From IMG/VR virus record IMGVR_UViG_3300009008_000004, positions 82,004-146,003 of that record: a stretch of 64,000 bases of DNA; one strand, written 5' to 3'. Both the position numbers and the translations under genes were made by a program. Under the pieces are notes generated by a model, which saw only the letters and a list, made by a program, of their open reading frames with translations, made no database searches and had not been told where the DNA came from. Shown here piece by piece: positions 41,149 to 51,700 of the stretch (its first letter is position 1; each line of letters begins with the position of its first letter). The DNA comes from a virus.

Positions 41149-43056
41149 CTATGTTACCGTAATCACCTGGTCGTTGAAAATAGTTGATTCTCCGTTCGGG
41201 TTAATTATCTCAATGTAATAATCTCCTGCAGGAGTACCCGTAGGTATCTCCACGGAGACCAAGCGGGACCCCATCCGTGCCCAATCTGAATAAGAAGTCA
41301 ACAAAGGAAGCGCTGCTGCGGGAACGACTGCCCAGGCGATGCTCCCAGAGGTAGGATCTGCTGTATCCAGAACCTTACCGGATACTGTTAACTCCGTTAC
41401 AGACGCTACCGCCGAAATTGTAGCGGCCCCCCAATTGGTATAGTCGCAGTTGTACATGTATATCAGTTTCCCGACGTCTGCCTTATCGAACATAGCCGTA
41501 GCATCGATAAAAGTTGTCGTACTCCCAATCGTACCCGCAAGCCCGGTAAGCAACCCAAAGTCAGAGAGGAAATCTGTGGAGGGCACAATATTCGTCGCAG
41601 CCACCTTCGTTGCCGGATTAGAGGCAAGGACAAAGTTTGCCGCCAATGGCGACCCAGACCCCACAGCAAGGTGGGACCCGAGTACCCAAACCTTTGTATT
41701 TTCCAAGTACTCATACGCACCCAAATCCATGGCCGATCCTTGGGGACGCGAATACCCGGCTACATCATACCGTACAGTAGGCACCGCAGTACCTGCATCA
41801 ATAAGCGTAGAAGTGGCCTGGAGACGGTAGTCATGTGTGACAGGATCCTCGAACAGGGGATCCACGTCAATCATATCATTTACTCCTGCACCCCAGTTAC
41901 CATGATAGTCGTTCGGGTTGTTGTGGCTGTCATTGTAATCACTGACTACATTGCCGGCGTTCGTAGCCAGGTAGCCCCAACCACCTGGGGCTGCACCGGT
42001 TACGATATTGTTGTACGCGAAGAAACAAAGAGTAGCCGGAGGCAGCGTGCCCCCGGCGTAGGGCCCATAAGTAATCGTAGCAGCACTACTGTCACCGACC
42101 ACAGTGTTGTTGCTCATGTGCACCGCGGTGACCAGCGCGCCATCAACCTCCAAACCCTTACTGGTACTACCGCCTGTGGCCAGGCAATCGTACAGCAAGT
42201 TGTTGTGGATATAGGATGTCGCTGGATTCCAAAGATACACACCCCAAAAGCGCTCGCCACCATTCCAACCACTAAGGGTGTTTCGCAGAATGTAAGTTGT
42301 GTTTCCCGCCCCGCCTCCACCGTAAATGCCGTAAATCCTGCCTGTCGGCGCTAAGTTGGAGAGAGTGCAGTCAAGAATTGAGATACCCGTGAGGGTGTAA
42401 CCGTAGATAGCATACACCCGATCATCCGCTACCAGATTATCTATTGTACAATTATAGATAGTAGGTGTTACGGCAGCTGTCGCCATAGAGATGCCATATG
42501 CATCCTTCCCCGCCCCGGTAATCGTTACATCCTCGACGATGCAGTTGGAGATTAGCACATTAGCTGCTGTTCCCCCGATGTATATCCCAATCCAATTTTG
42601 ATTTGTCGGATCTACAGGGTTATCGACAAGGAGATCATCGAATGTACTGCTGTTCCCGGTAGTCACTGCAGTGAGCTGTTGGGTGCCTATCACACCGTTT
42701 GCTGTAAGGCGGAAGCCCGCAATGCTATTATCCGCACCAGCGTTAACGAACGGTTGCGCCGCGGTATACCCGGTAACCACTACACGACCTGAACCGCTGT
42801 TCGTATTGATGTTCCACCCAGTGTTCGTTGCTGCCAAGGAGAAACACACCCCAGTAGCTCCGGTACCATCAAGTGTGTAATCACCACCTACATGGGTCCA
42901 GGTTATGTCGCTGATACCCGCAGGCGGAGCAATAGTTTGGTTAGACTCGGAATACGGGCCATAAGATATGATGCTATCCCCAGTAAGAAGGGAAGCAAAT
43001 ACCACAGCCAGTTGGGAGGCCGGTTGCCCGAGCCCTACGTGGTAAGTCGTAGCCAT
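41149..43056 (-). CDS. Beta-helix tailspike protein
   Basis: This 635-residue protein consists of short strand-turn repeats of about 20-25 residues from about residue 100 to 440 (ISNCIVEDV, IYNCTIDNL, ILDCTLSNL, MSNNTVVGD, YNNIVTG), the hallmark of a parallel beta-helix. The helix ends in the MDLGAYEY motif, common at the C-terminal cap of such domains in bacterial surface proteins. The last 180 residues form a separate beta-sandwich domain ending in a repeat-like TGTPAGDYYIEI. It probably binds or depolymerises a host glycan. Its start is 1 nt into the preceding gene. Confidence 0.8.
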   Translation of the reverse strand: MATTYHVGLGQPASQLAVVFASLLTGDSIISYGPYSESNQTIAPPAGISDITWTHVGGDYTLDGTGATGVCFSLAATNTGWNINTNSGSGRVVVTGYTAAQPFVNAGADNSIAGFRLTANGVIGTQQLTAVTTGNSSTFDDLLVDNPVDPTNQNWIGIYIGGTAANVLISNCIVEDVTITGAGKDAYGISMATAAVTPTIYNCTIDNLVADDRVYAIYGYTLTGISILDCTLSNLAPTGRIYGIYGGGGAGNTTYILRNTLSGWNGGERFWGVYLWNPATSYIHNNLLYDCLATGGSTSKGLEVDGALVTAVHMSNNTVVGDSSAATITYGPYAGGTLPPATLCFFAYNNIVTGAAPGGWGYLATNAGNVVSDYNDSHNNPNDYHGNWGAGVNDMIDVDPLFEDPVTHDYRLQATSTLIDAGTAVPTVRYDVAGYSRPQGSAMDLGAYEYLENTKVWVLGSHLAVGSGSPLAANFVLASNPATKVAATNIVPSTDFLSDFGLLTGLAGTIGSTTTFIDATAMFDKADVGKLIYMYNCDYTNWGAATISAVASVTELTVSGKVLDTADPTSGSIAWAVVPAAALPLLTSYSDWARMGSRLVSVEIPTGTPAGDYYIEIINPNGESTIFNDQVITVT

Positions 43057-43376
43057 TAGTCGTCCTCCTTAGGATCCGGGGGCCGAGAAGGTGGCTCTAC
43101 CGGCTCAACCAATGGCTTTCGTGGAAAGAGGAACTCTACCTCCCCCTTCTTCACGTAGCGTACACGACCCGCAGCTACATCCTCGGGGATAAAGTCTTCG
43201 GGTTGCCAAATCTTCTTGATCCCAAAAGCACTTTTATCCTTCTCAGCCTCACCCCATTCCCAGGTCTTTGTGCTATGGCCTACGACAATCCGATCGGATT
43301 TCCGAAAGCAAATGCTAATGCGTTTCCGCTTCTTTTTCTGCTCCTTTTTCGGAGCCTTCTTTTCCTTCTTACCCAT
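43056..43376 (-). CDS. Small basic protein between tail genes
   Basis: This 106-residue protein starts with about 20 residues that are mostly Lys and Arg, then a globular segment of about 50 residues with Trp and Phe, and a Pro/Glu-rich tail. No family is recognised. It shares one base with the start of the beta-helix gene (TAATG) and lies one base below the 1718-residue tail gene, so translation is coupled to both. It may be an assembly factor for the tailspike rather than a structural protein; this is a guess. Confidence 0.6.
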   Translation of the reverse strand: MGKKEKKAPKKEQKKKRKRISICFRKSDRIVVGHSTKTWEWGEAEKDKSAFGIKKIWQPEDFIPEDVAAGRVRYVKKGEVEFLFPRKPLVEPVEPPSRPPDPKEDD

Positions 43377-46300
43377 TTACACCACCGGCGAAATAATTAT
43401 CGCAACCACCCACGGCTGCTGGTACCACTGATCTGGACGGAACCAGGTATGCCCATGCGTAACATTTGGCATCCGGTCCCCCGCAAGGGTGTACCGGTAT
43501 ACTACTGCATTTCGTAAAACATAGTCCACCTTTACCGGACTCCAGGTATTCGTATACCAAGAAGGAAGACAACACCACTGGAGGGAGCCGGAATTTGCAT
43601 CGGGGAACGTAAAAGTAGCGGGAGCAAAGGTTAGGGTGGCCCCTGCCCCAGTGATGGTAAACCAACCGTTGTTAGCGGGATTCGCAGCACCTGTAACGTA
43701 CAGCCAATCGCCTATCGCCGCCCCATTATAAGAGTTGGCAACACCCGAGACAGAACTGAAAGAGTTGGCTGCAGCGATTACCCCGTCATTCAGGTTCTCA
43801 GGAACAGTCTCGTTCCAGAAATCAATGGGCTGGAAGAACGCAGGGGGCATAGCTCCGGGAGCAACATCCAGGTAGTCGTCAACTACCGGCACATCTACCC
43901 ACCAAAACTGCCCATAGTCGAAACTCGGGACGAGGTTGGAAGTTGGGACAGTCGGGCTACCCGTAGGAGTTACGTAAGGCTCCACATCGTCAATGACAAG
44001 TCCATGGTCCAAGGCAGGAAGCATGCTTGCGGCCGGGGAATAGAACGAAGTTGTAGGACCGGGGTGGGAGTCGGGACGCATCAACCCGCCGTCTACCTCA
44101 AAGATGTAGCTGGGGTACGTCCGGATTGTTTGGATAACGCCTGTTTCACCACTTGTCCCACCGGTGATGGTGTCTGCTACAACAAAGTCCAGCTCTTCCA
44201 GTTTCCCCATCTCAACGGGAACAGTCGAATCCTCGGGCCTACGTTGGACGAGAACGAACGATTCCGGGTGATTCTCAGGATGCAGCAGGTTCTGCACGTA
44301 AAGGACGCGTGCGCGTCCCTGGAGAGCTCCTGTGACCCATTCATTAGGCTGGAAGCCGGTGGTCCCGCCAAGTGTTACCCGGAGCCACGTAATCGACTTA
44401 CTGTGATCCTCATCACTATCCAACTGGTTTACAGAGACTACGGCATTCTCCGGTGAGTAGATTTCATAGGCATCTGTAATTATCGGATTGGGATAAAACC
44501 AGGTGGAATCCGGTGTGTACCTAAAAGAGATGGCCGTGTTCCCGGGATCGATAGTGGCCCACAGGCCATACGGCCCGAGAGTGGGGAAGTGTACGTAGTA
44601 CCCATCCATATTCCCGAAAGAGGCCGTTCCGTCCGCGATATCTACTTGCGCTCCAACAGGAGTAACTGCGGTAACTGTTCCCGAAGTATAGAGGGTTACA
44701 CCCGGGGCATTTGGGTGCCAACTACCATCCCCGCTGTAATCATCGAGATGACCTGCCAGGTAACACGATTCGTAAACTTCGTGGTTCTGCATAGGGAGGG
44801 CAGAGTAGCGCGGAGGAAATGCCACCGCGTTTGCCGGGATAGAGGCTACTGTCGGGGCTACTGTCGGGGTAGCCGTTGTATAAATAGCCTGCGCCGGGTT
44901 ATCCGCTACATGCACAGAGACCGAGAAACTGTGCTCTGCAACAACATCAACGGCATCCTCTTGGTTGAGGACAATCACAAAAATGATGTCAGTGTACTGC
45001 GGCTTAAGCATGTGGAACTGCTGCACCAGCAATTCGATGTCATCCTCAGTAAGCGCTGCCCCCGCAGCGATCTTCACAGTGAAGTAAAAATATCTCTTTA
45101 CGATATTTTCCCCGGTAAGGTACCGAGCAAACCAATCGGCATCCGACTTATAGTCCTCTACTGTCAGCCCGCCGTTGATGGGCCAGTACTGCTCGACGGT
45201 ATCCCCAACAGCATACGCTGCATCCGTAGTAGGATTGATAGCAAGGCCCAGTACCTTGTTATAGGGGTACACGAAGACAAGTCCGGTTACGTCGTCCAGG
45301 ACAAAGACACGACCCTCAGTTGCATTGTACACCGGATCGATGGACATAATGGTCCCGTCAATCAAGAAAAGCTGCCGGTCAACAATGGCGTTAGCTGCAA
45401 TCTCGAGATTGGCGAGAGTTGGTCCATTCCAAAGGCAGAACCACAAAGCGGTAACGTCTGACTTGTAGTGCTCCTGTGCTACCTTGGGAAGGCCAACAAC
45501 TGCCCCAAAGTTATCTGAGATGGTCTCATCATTGCTGAAGTAAACAACCTCTGCCCACGCGATCTCAGGAATATCAGTCAATACCCCAAACTTGGGAGCC
45601 CACCCTGTATGTGCGCCAGCAGAGATGGGATGTGCATCAACAGTAGCCGTACCCGCGGTGCTGTCATAATCGTAGGTCTTGAGTACGTCCCCGCTGGGCA
45701 GGTAAATAAGTCCGGGATCCGCAGTAAGCCCCGAGATAGTGCCCTCAATCCAGGTAAAAGAGAGAGTCGTCGCCTCCCACGAGATATACTGGTTGCCATC
45801 GCTTTCGGTAGCCAGGTCGTAATTCGCCGGGTAGTAGTAAGTGGTGTCCCCAGTAATGGTGTCTTTGAGGACCGGCACCTCGAGGATACTATCGTCCGCC
45901 GGCAAGTACGTGTGCGCTACATACCCAACCAAGGCAGCCTCCAGCTCAGACAGATAGGCAAAAAGGGCGGAATACGTCTCCTTATCATCGATGATGTTCT
46001 GGATCGCCTCCTTAAGCCCGGCAGAGAACGATGTAGCAAAGAGGTCTGCTGTATCTAGGGCCGCGAGATCTCTGGCAAATGCGAACCAGTCGACGAATAC
46101 CATGTCGTCGGTATAGTGCCGGATCGGGGGGTAGGAGTAGTACGTTGTCCCGTTCACCTCATAGCTGATCTTAGCCAGAGCATGCATAGGAGGCGTCTCA
46201 GTAATATCGAACTTGGGGTACAGCACCAGCTCGTAACTTGTGTTCACCGGAGAAAGGATGGACCAGGAGTAGTGCAGCCCCGTAGAAGAGAACCCGGCCC

Positions 46301-48533
46301 AGGAGTAGTCCTTTGTGCAGTAAGGGGGATTATAGTAGGGGTGCCGGATCGGATCAGCGTCGATCCCCCAGGGAATAGCAACCTCAGGCTGGAAAGCGGC
46401 TGCACCGCAGATAACCCACACACCCGCAGGATCTACCGCAGTAATGGCGAAGGTGCCCACGTTAGCAGCAAGTGTTCCACGGAGGTGGAGCATCTGTCCG
46501 GGCACTACACCGGTGAAGGGGGCCGTGGAAACTTCGAATAGAGTAGGGAACCCAGGAAGGTTCGTACCGCCAACCATAACGTTGACGCGGGTACTATCTG
46601 TCGGGTCCACCGAGTCGATATGGTAATAGTTCGAGTTCGTATACAGAATATCGCCCGCACACGTAGCCGGGAACACCCCGTAGGCTGTGTGGAACACTGA
46701 CTCTGTCAGCATCTTCCCGGAGTCTCCGGAGGCGGTCTCGGTATAGGCTGCGTGCTCCGCATCAGTAGTCAGATACACAGGAGTATCACCAGTGACTACA
46801 ACCTGTGCTACAAGGTCGGAGAAGACCGTTTCATTGCTGGAGAAGACCCCATAGTACCCGGAAGAGAGGAGATCGTAGTACTCACTGCCGCCCGCCAGCA
46901 AGAACAGCTGTGTGTTGACGTCGGTATCCTCGTCATCCTGCAACGTCAGGGAGACTTTCACATAACCATCAAACCCGGAGATGTCTCCCGTAACTTCCTG
47001 CTCAGAGGGAAACCCAACCCACTTCCGCTGATACTTGAGTGGTATATCCGCAAGGGACTTTGCGTAGTCATCCTGCCAGGCTCGTAGCAACTGCCCGGTC
47101 ATCAGCTGCATAAAAGAAGACCAGATCGTGGTGAACACAGAACGATCCGTTTGCGATAATTTCCCCCAGAAGTCCGGAAGGGTATCCCAAATGAAATCAG
47201 CCTCAGGCAATGTCTCCAGCAGAGAATCCAAAGGAGAAACAGAAATGGTATGAAGAACCTGCGCCCCAGAAAAGACCCCATCGTTTACAGTCAGACCAAG
47301 GGTGTAGTTACCTTCCGCCATCGGCACAAATACAGGGTCAGGCTTAGTTGAATCAACTCCACCTGAAAAACTGGAGAGCGCAAACAAGGGAGTGGCATCC
47401 AAGCCATTGCCCGTCGTCAACTCCGCTTCGAAAGTCTGGGAGATAATCGCGGGCTGACCATACTTCGTCGACTCGTTTATCATATAAACAAGCTCGATGA
47501 GTGTGGTGGTAGCGGGCACTGTTGCTGTAAGCGCATACCCTGTAAGATCCAGATCCAACGTACCGTGCTGTATCTCAAGAGTATAGAGATTCCCCGACGT
47601 CCCCTGGTAGGATGTGGCGAGAGTAATTACGCTTCCCATGCCGCCGGTTACGGTTATCTCTGCGGGAACAAGCCCACCTAGAACAGGCGTAGCACCCTCC
47701 GGAGCGGTAACTATTTCCCAGGCGTAAGTAATGGGAAGGCCCTCAGGGTCATAGCTCCCCGTACCGTTCAACTTCATAGCCCGCCCAACAACGCCAGTGT
47801 CCGGGGCTGCAACGACAGCCGTCGGTTTGACGTTAGAGCTCAACTCAAGACTACTTAGACGAAAAGATTCCAGGACAGCGGTAGCCCCGGAACAATAGAA
47901 ATCAGCTACATCTGTAATACCGGCAGTGGACTCCGGAGCCGCAATAGTCCACGAATTGCTCCCAATTTGGGCACCCGCTGCATCCTCGGTTGTCCCGTAA
48001 AGAGTAACGTTTCCGCTCTCCCCATCCGACACAAAGTGGAGCTTGAGGTGGCAAGGGTACTGAAGGATGTCCGCAGACCCGGAGAGCAGCTGCAACGAAG
48101 CGGTGGGATCGTTTTGTGGTAGAAACCCAATCCCCTCTTGGGCAACACAAACCCGAAGTCCAGTAGAACCGGAATCGAATACCCCTATACCTACACGACC
48201 ATCCTCAAAGGTAGCCGGCAACCAATCTTGCTGATGGAAGTACATCTCTACCTGATATGTGTACTTCGCGGGGACCGCGGAACTCATCGCGATCTGTGCT
48301 ACGTCGGCTGCTCCAGATGATGTGAGCTGGAGATAGTTTGTATCAGCGGGGTATGGAATTGCCGAGCCAGTGTGGTATATTGGATTCCCGAAGTTAGCGG
48401 GGATTGAATAGGTAGGTATCGTTGGATCGTTCGGGTAGGCATCCCCCGCCGGCGTGAGGTTCGCATGCCGGTACCAATCGAAGATGTCATACCCGGCTCC
48501 GCCGTTTGCCTTTGTAGTAGTGGGGATCGCCAT
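43377..48533 (-). CDS. Giant tail/baseplate protein with PKD-like domain
   Basis: This 1718-residue structural protein is almost entirely beta-rich with many Thr, Gly and Asp. At about residues 234-280 lies a PKD-type domain (the GTGSYDPEGLPITYAWEI pattern), common in cell-surface adhesion proteins. A Trp/Leu-rich helical segment near 440-500 follows (FIWDTLPDFWGKL and ADIPLKYQRKWVGF). The position between the 1777-residue baseplate protein and the tailspikes suggests it links the baseplate to the fibres. The ATG at 48533 overlaps the start of the plus-strand zinc-ribbon gene in a shared CATG, with GAGGAG upstream. No enzyme domain is seen. Confidence 0.7.
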   Translation of the reverse strand: MAIPTTTKANGGAGYDIFDWYRHANLTPAGDAYPNDPTIPTYSIPANFGNPIYHTGSAIPYPADTNYLQLTSSGAADVAQIAMSSAVPAKYTYQVEMYFHQQDWLPATFEDGRVGIGVFDSGSTGLRVCVAQEGIGFLPQNDPTASLQLLSGSADILQYPCHLKLHFVSDGESGNVTLYGTTEDAAGAQIGSNSWTIAAPESTAGITDVADFYCSGATAVLESFRLSSLELSSNVKPTAVVAAPDTGVVGRAMKLNGTGSYDPEGLPITYAWEIVTAPEGATPVLGGLVPAEITVTGGMGSVITLATSYQGTSGNLYTLEIQHGTLDLDLTGYALTATVPATTTLIELVYMINESTKYGQPAIISQTFEAELTTGNGLDATPLFALSSFSGGVDSTKPDPVFVPMAEGNYTLGLTVNDGVFSGAQVLHTISVSPLDSLLETLPEADFIWDTLPDFWGKLSQTDRSVFTTIWSSFMQLMTGQLLRAWQDDYAKSLADIPLKYQRKWVGFPSEQEVTGDISGFDGYVKVSLTLQDDEDTDVNTQLFLLAGGSEYYDLLSSGYYGVFSSNETVFSDLVAQVVVTGDTPVYLTTDAEHAAYTETASGDSGKMLTESVFHTAYGVFPATCAGDILYTNSNYYHIDSVDPTDSTRVNVMVGGTNLPGFPTLFEVSTAPFTGVVPGQMLHLRGTLAANVGTFAITAVDPAGVWVICGAAAFQPEVAIPWGIDADPIRHPYYNPPYCTKDYSWAGFSSTGLHYSWSILSPVNTSYELVLYPKFDITETPPMHALAKISYEVNGTTYYSYPPIRHYTDDMVFVDWFAFARDLAALDTADLFATSFSAGLKEAIQNIIDDKETYSALFAYLSELEAALVGYVAHTYLPADDSILEVPVLKDTITGDTTYYYPANYDLATESDGNQYISWEATTLSFTWIEGTISGLTADPGLIYLPSGDVLKTYDYDSTAGTATVDAHPISAGAHTGWAPKFGVLTDIPEIAWAEVVYFSNDETISDNFGAVVGLPKVAQEHYKSDVTALWFCLWNGPTLANLEIAANAIVDRQLFLIDGTIMSIDPVYNATEGRVFVLDDVTGLVFVYPYNKVLGLAINPTTDAAYAVGDTVEQYWPINGGLTVEDYKSDADWFARYLTGENIVKRYFYFTVKIAAGAALTEDDIELLVQQFHMLKPQYTDIIFVIVLNQEDAVDVVAEHSFSVSVHVADNPAQAIYTTATPTVAPTVASIPANAVAFPPRYSALPMQNHEVYESCYLAGHLDDYSGDGSWHPNAPGVTLYTSGTVTAVTPVGAQVDIADGTASFGNMDGYYVHFPTLGPYGLWATIDPGNTAISFRYTPDSTWFYPNPIITDAYEIYSPENAVVSVNQLDSDEDHSKSITWLRVTLGGTTGFQPNEWVTGALQGRARVLYVQNLLHPENHPESFVLVQRRPEDSTVPVEMGKLEELDFVVADTITGGTSGETGVIQTIRTYPSYIFEVDGGLMRPDSHPGPTTSFYSPAASMLPALDHGLVIDDVEPYVTPTGSPTVPTSNLVPSFDYGQFWWVDVPVVDDYLDVAPGAMPPAFFQPIDFWNETVPENLNDGVIAAANSFSSVSGVANSYNGAAIGDWLYVTGAANPANNGWFTITGAGATLTFAPATFTFPDANSGSLQWCCLPSWYTNTWSPVKVDYVLRNAVVYRYTLAGDRMPNVTHGHTWFRPDQWYQQPWVVAIIISPVV

Positions 48534-48762
48534 GAAAAATACTCCTCAGTTCTCTCAGGAAGAATTAGTTACCTTGGTCAAGGAGAGCGAAGACATCCTC
48601 ACCCCGCTACTTGAGGAAGCAATGCCTGCTCCCCAGCCCTGCCCAAACTGTGGCTCCAAAACAGTCTGCATAGTTGATCCGCATAACCCCTTTACGCCGG
48701 GGAAACTGCTGCAAAACTTCATCCTCCAATGCCCGGCCTGCTGGACCCACATCTCCTCCTAA
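48532..48762 (+). CDS. Plus-strand zinc-ribbon protein within the tail cluster
   Basis: This 76-residue protein is read against both flanking giant genes and fits exactly in the 225-nt gap between them. The first half is helical and acidic. The second half has two Cys pairs, CPNC and CPAC, about 30 residues apart, the classic zinc-ribbon layout, which a random reverse frame is unlikely to produce. The ATG at 48532 shares CATG with the minus-strand ATG. The stop TAA (48760-48762) overlaps the minus-strand stop by two bases. The ribosome-binding site is weak (GGGGAT). The role is unknown; small zinc ribbons may be regulators or assembly factors. Confidence 0.7.
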   Translation: MKNTPQFSQEELVTLVKESEDILTPLLEEAMPAPQPCPNCGSKTVCIVDPHNPFTPGKLLQNFILQCPACWTHISS

Positions 48763-51700
48763 CCCTTCGTCAAAACAGTGCTAACAGCGAGGAATGCCGC
48801 GCTGTCTGCTATCTGGTATTCCTCTGTTACCTTATACAAGCGGAACTGCCTTGAGGTATCAGGCTCGATAACCAGAATCGTTGGGGTGTTGTTCACCAAC
48901 ACGCCCTTCGCCCGCATTGCGGACGTGAACTCCCGAACGGTGAACAATGTTCCGTGCGGGAGAGTACGGAAATAATCGATAACCGCATTCTTGGCTGCCT
49001 CAAGAGAGGTGGACCCGCGGTAAGTAAACCGGACGGTAACCTCGAGGGGCACCGAAACCTTCGCCAGAGTGTTACAAGTAACCGTCCGCTCGCCCTTGTT
49101 CTGCATGAAGTAATGCGCAGTCTCTACCTCAGGAGCGTATTTGTACGTTACCTGCGCATTAGTCCCAAGAACCGGAGTCGGGTACTCCTTCGCAGAGAAT
49201 ATTCCATCGCAATAAATCTTGAGGTCCTCAATGACACTGTAGCTGTGGTCCTGGTCCGCTACGTAGGTAAACCCATTAGAGCGGATACCAGTAACCGTCG
49301 TAGCAGCAGTCTCCTCCCGAAGGATTTGGTCGGGCCCCGGATAGTACGAAGAAATGTCCAGGTCCGCATAGTAGTAACCGCCGTAGGCAGTCAGATCCTC
49401 TTCCTCAAATATTTGGGTGCCGGCCCGAACGATGCGCGCATGGATTCTATGCCCGGCCAACGAACCAATCGGCATCGGATCATCAGTACCCAACTGCACA
49501 AGGCGCACAACTGCTTTATTTGCTGCTTTTATCGGAGGACTTCCGCTCTCTACCCCAACTCCGTTCCAACCAATCTGGAATGGGCCACGTTGGATCGCAT
49601 CAACAACGTTGGTCTGCCCAGCAGTCAGCTGCAGAACACCATTTGCAGTTCCCGTCCCAATAACAAGGTCATCCGAAGAGAACAAGTGCAGTCTGTATGT
49701 CCCCGGCGCAGAAAGGTCTTCGTAGATCTTTGCGCCTACAGAGGGGAAGGCAGCTTCAATGTACTGCGGCAATGCCGTGTACGCAATTGAGTTCGTAGTG
49801 AATGTATATGTAGCGTCCGCACCATTGATATTGATGATCAACGTCGTACCCGCAAGCGGAGTAAGGGTAGCCGCCAGTGCAGTACTGAAGATGTCCATGT
49901 GGTCGATATAGACAAGGTCCGAATCAGCACGGACACCCATATCCACCTCAGAGTTCTCTTTTATGTACCGAACTGCCCAATCATTAGTTGCAAGAGCAGA
50001 GGTGAGCGCAGTCCATGTAGTTGCCGTGGGATGGATTGCCCACTGCAGCACGGTACTCGCAGGACCCGGAAGACCGGGAGCAACAACTGTGAGTTGGTTG
50101 GCCGCTGGTACAGCTGCAATCTGGTACGTACCGATATTAGGGTCGGCCGCGGGGCCTACAATGTGTAGGAACTTACCAACATCCGAGGCGACAAAGGGAG
50201 TACCGCTCACAGTAAAGGTCGTAGTAGGGAATCCCGCTGCAATAGTCCCATCAACACCGGTGGGCAGGGGAGACAGGTTCTCTATCTCCAAGTCCGTATC
50301 CGCCGTGTCTTCCTCGAAGATCGTGGTAGATGTGTCCGGATCAGGCATGTACACCTGCCCATTACCGATGGTAATACGGAAAGCAGGATCAAACACAACC
50401 CGCATCGGAGACTTGAAGTAACATCGTGCAGTACCCTGTGCAGCAGCACCAATTTCAAATGTAATCCCAGTTTCTGCGGTGACTACTTCAAACTGCTCCC
50501 CAAGCTCAAGGTGGGACGGGGAACCAGCTGCAACGCTCTTCACAGGGAATGAAAGCCCATTGAACAAGCCAGAGGTAAATTCAAAACGATGTCCCTCACG
50601 AACGCCGATTACATCAAAGTCCACAGTAGTACTGTAAATCCGGGAAGGAGTAGCTGTAAGTGTGTAGGCTGTTGCACTCTCAACGCCTTCGGCAGGGAAC
50701 ACGAGTTGGTTACCAGGCATTGAAGCGGCCCGCACCAAAGCACCCAGGGCATCCCCATACGGCAAAGAGGCGGCAACAGCTGCTCCATCGGCATCCATAC
50801 CCTCGACCTTGGTAACCTCAGTGGCCGGGAGCGAAACAGAGCCACCCGACGTGAAGACATCGAAGTCGACGTTGGTCTCCCCTCCCCCAAGGGCAGCAGA
50901 AAGCGTCAGCTGCGTGTTCGTTATCGCAGTAATGGTGTGGTACCCGAGATCCCCACCTTCCTTAATATAGAGGATGTCGCCCTCAGCCACACCCGCGGTC
51001 ACAAAATTGGCTGTCGCGGAAGAAACGTATACCAATCCGATATTCGTCTTCAGGTCAGTACCATTCTTGACCTTGAACAGTTTCGTAGGAGTGAGGTCTG
51101 TGGTAACCCCGCGGAGCACCAGGAACTCCAAGCCCGAGTGGACTGCGGCATCTGGGAAGGGCGGGTAAACGCGGATTGTGTTCGTGTAGTACTTATCCTG
51201 ATCTACAATGGCGTACGCCGTCAGGTAGTAGTCATGGGTAGCGGGCCCAGTGATGACCAATACATCGCCCCATTGCCAGGAGTATCCTGAAAGGGCTGAA
51301 GCAACGAATACCCCGTCACTTGTCCCATACTTCTGGGCAACGCCACCCGTGGCAGGGGCTCCCGTATAGGTTGCGGGGATAACTACATCACCATCCTCAT
51401 AAGACACCCAGGGAGCCATAGACAAAGAAGTCTTCGGTATGCTGGAGGGGTTACAGTAGACATCCATCATCCCGCCGATGTGTATCTCGTCGGGCGGGAT
51501 CTCCACTTCCTCGAGAACCTCGGGGAGTTGGGAAAGGACAATACCTACCTCAACATCATCAGAAGTAGCCGGTTTCCGAAGAGCCCACTGGTTAAGGAAG
51601 GGGTGCCATGCCCAGAGAGGGGCGGCATCTACCACGAACTGCGCAGCCCAATCGTCTGTGCGATACATAAGACTACCACCACCCAGATTCCGGAGAGGGT

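Noticed and set aside
48555-48752. Minus-strand frame in the gap between the two giant tail genes
   Set aside because: It is the reverse of the zinc-ribbon gene, and has neither the paired Cys motifs nor a good ribosome-binding site.
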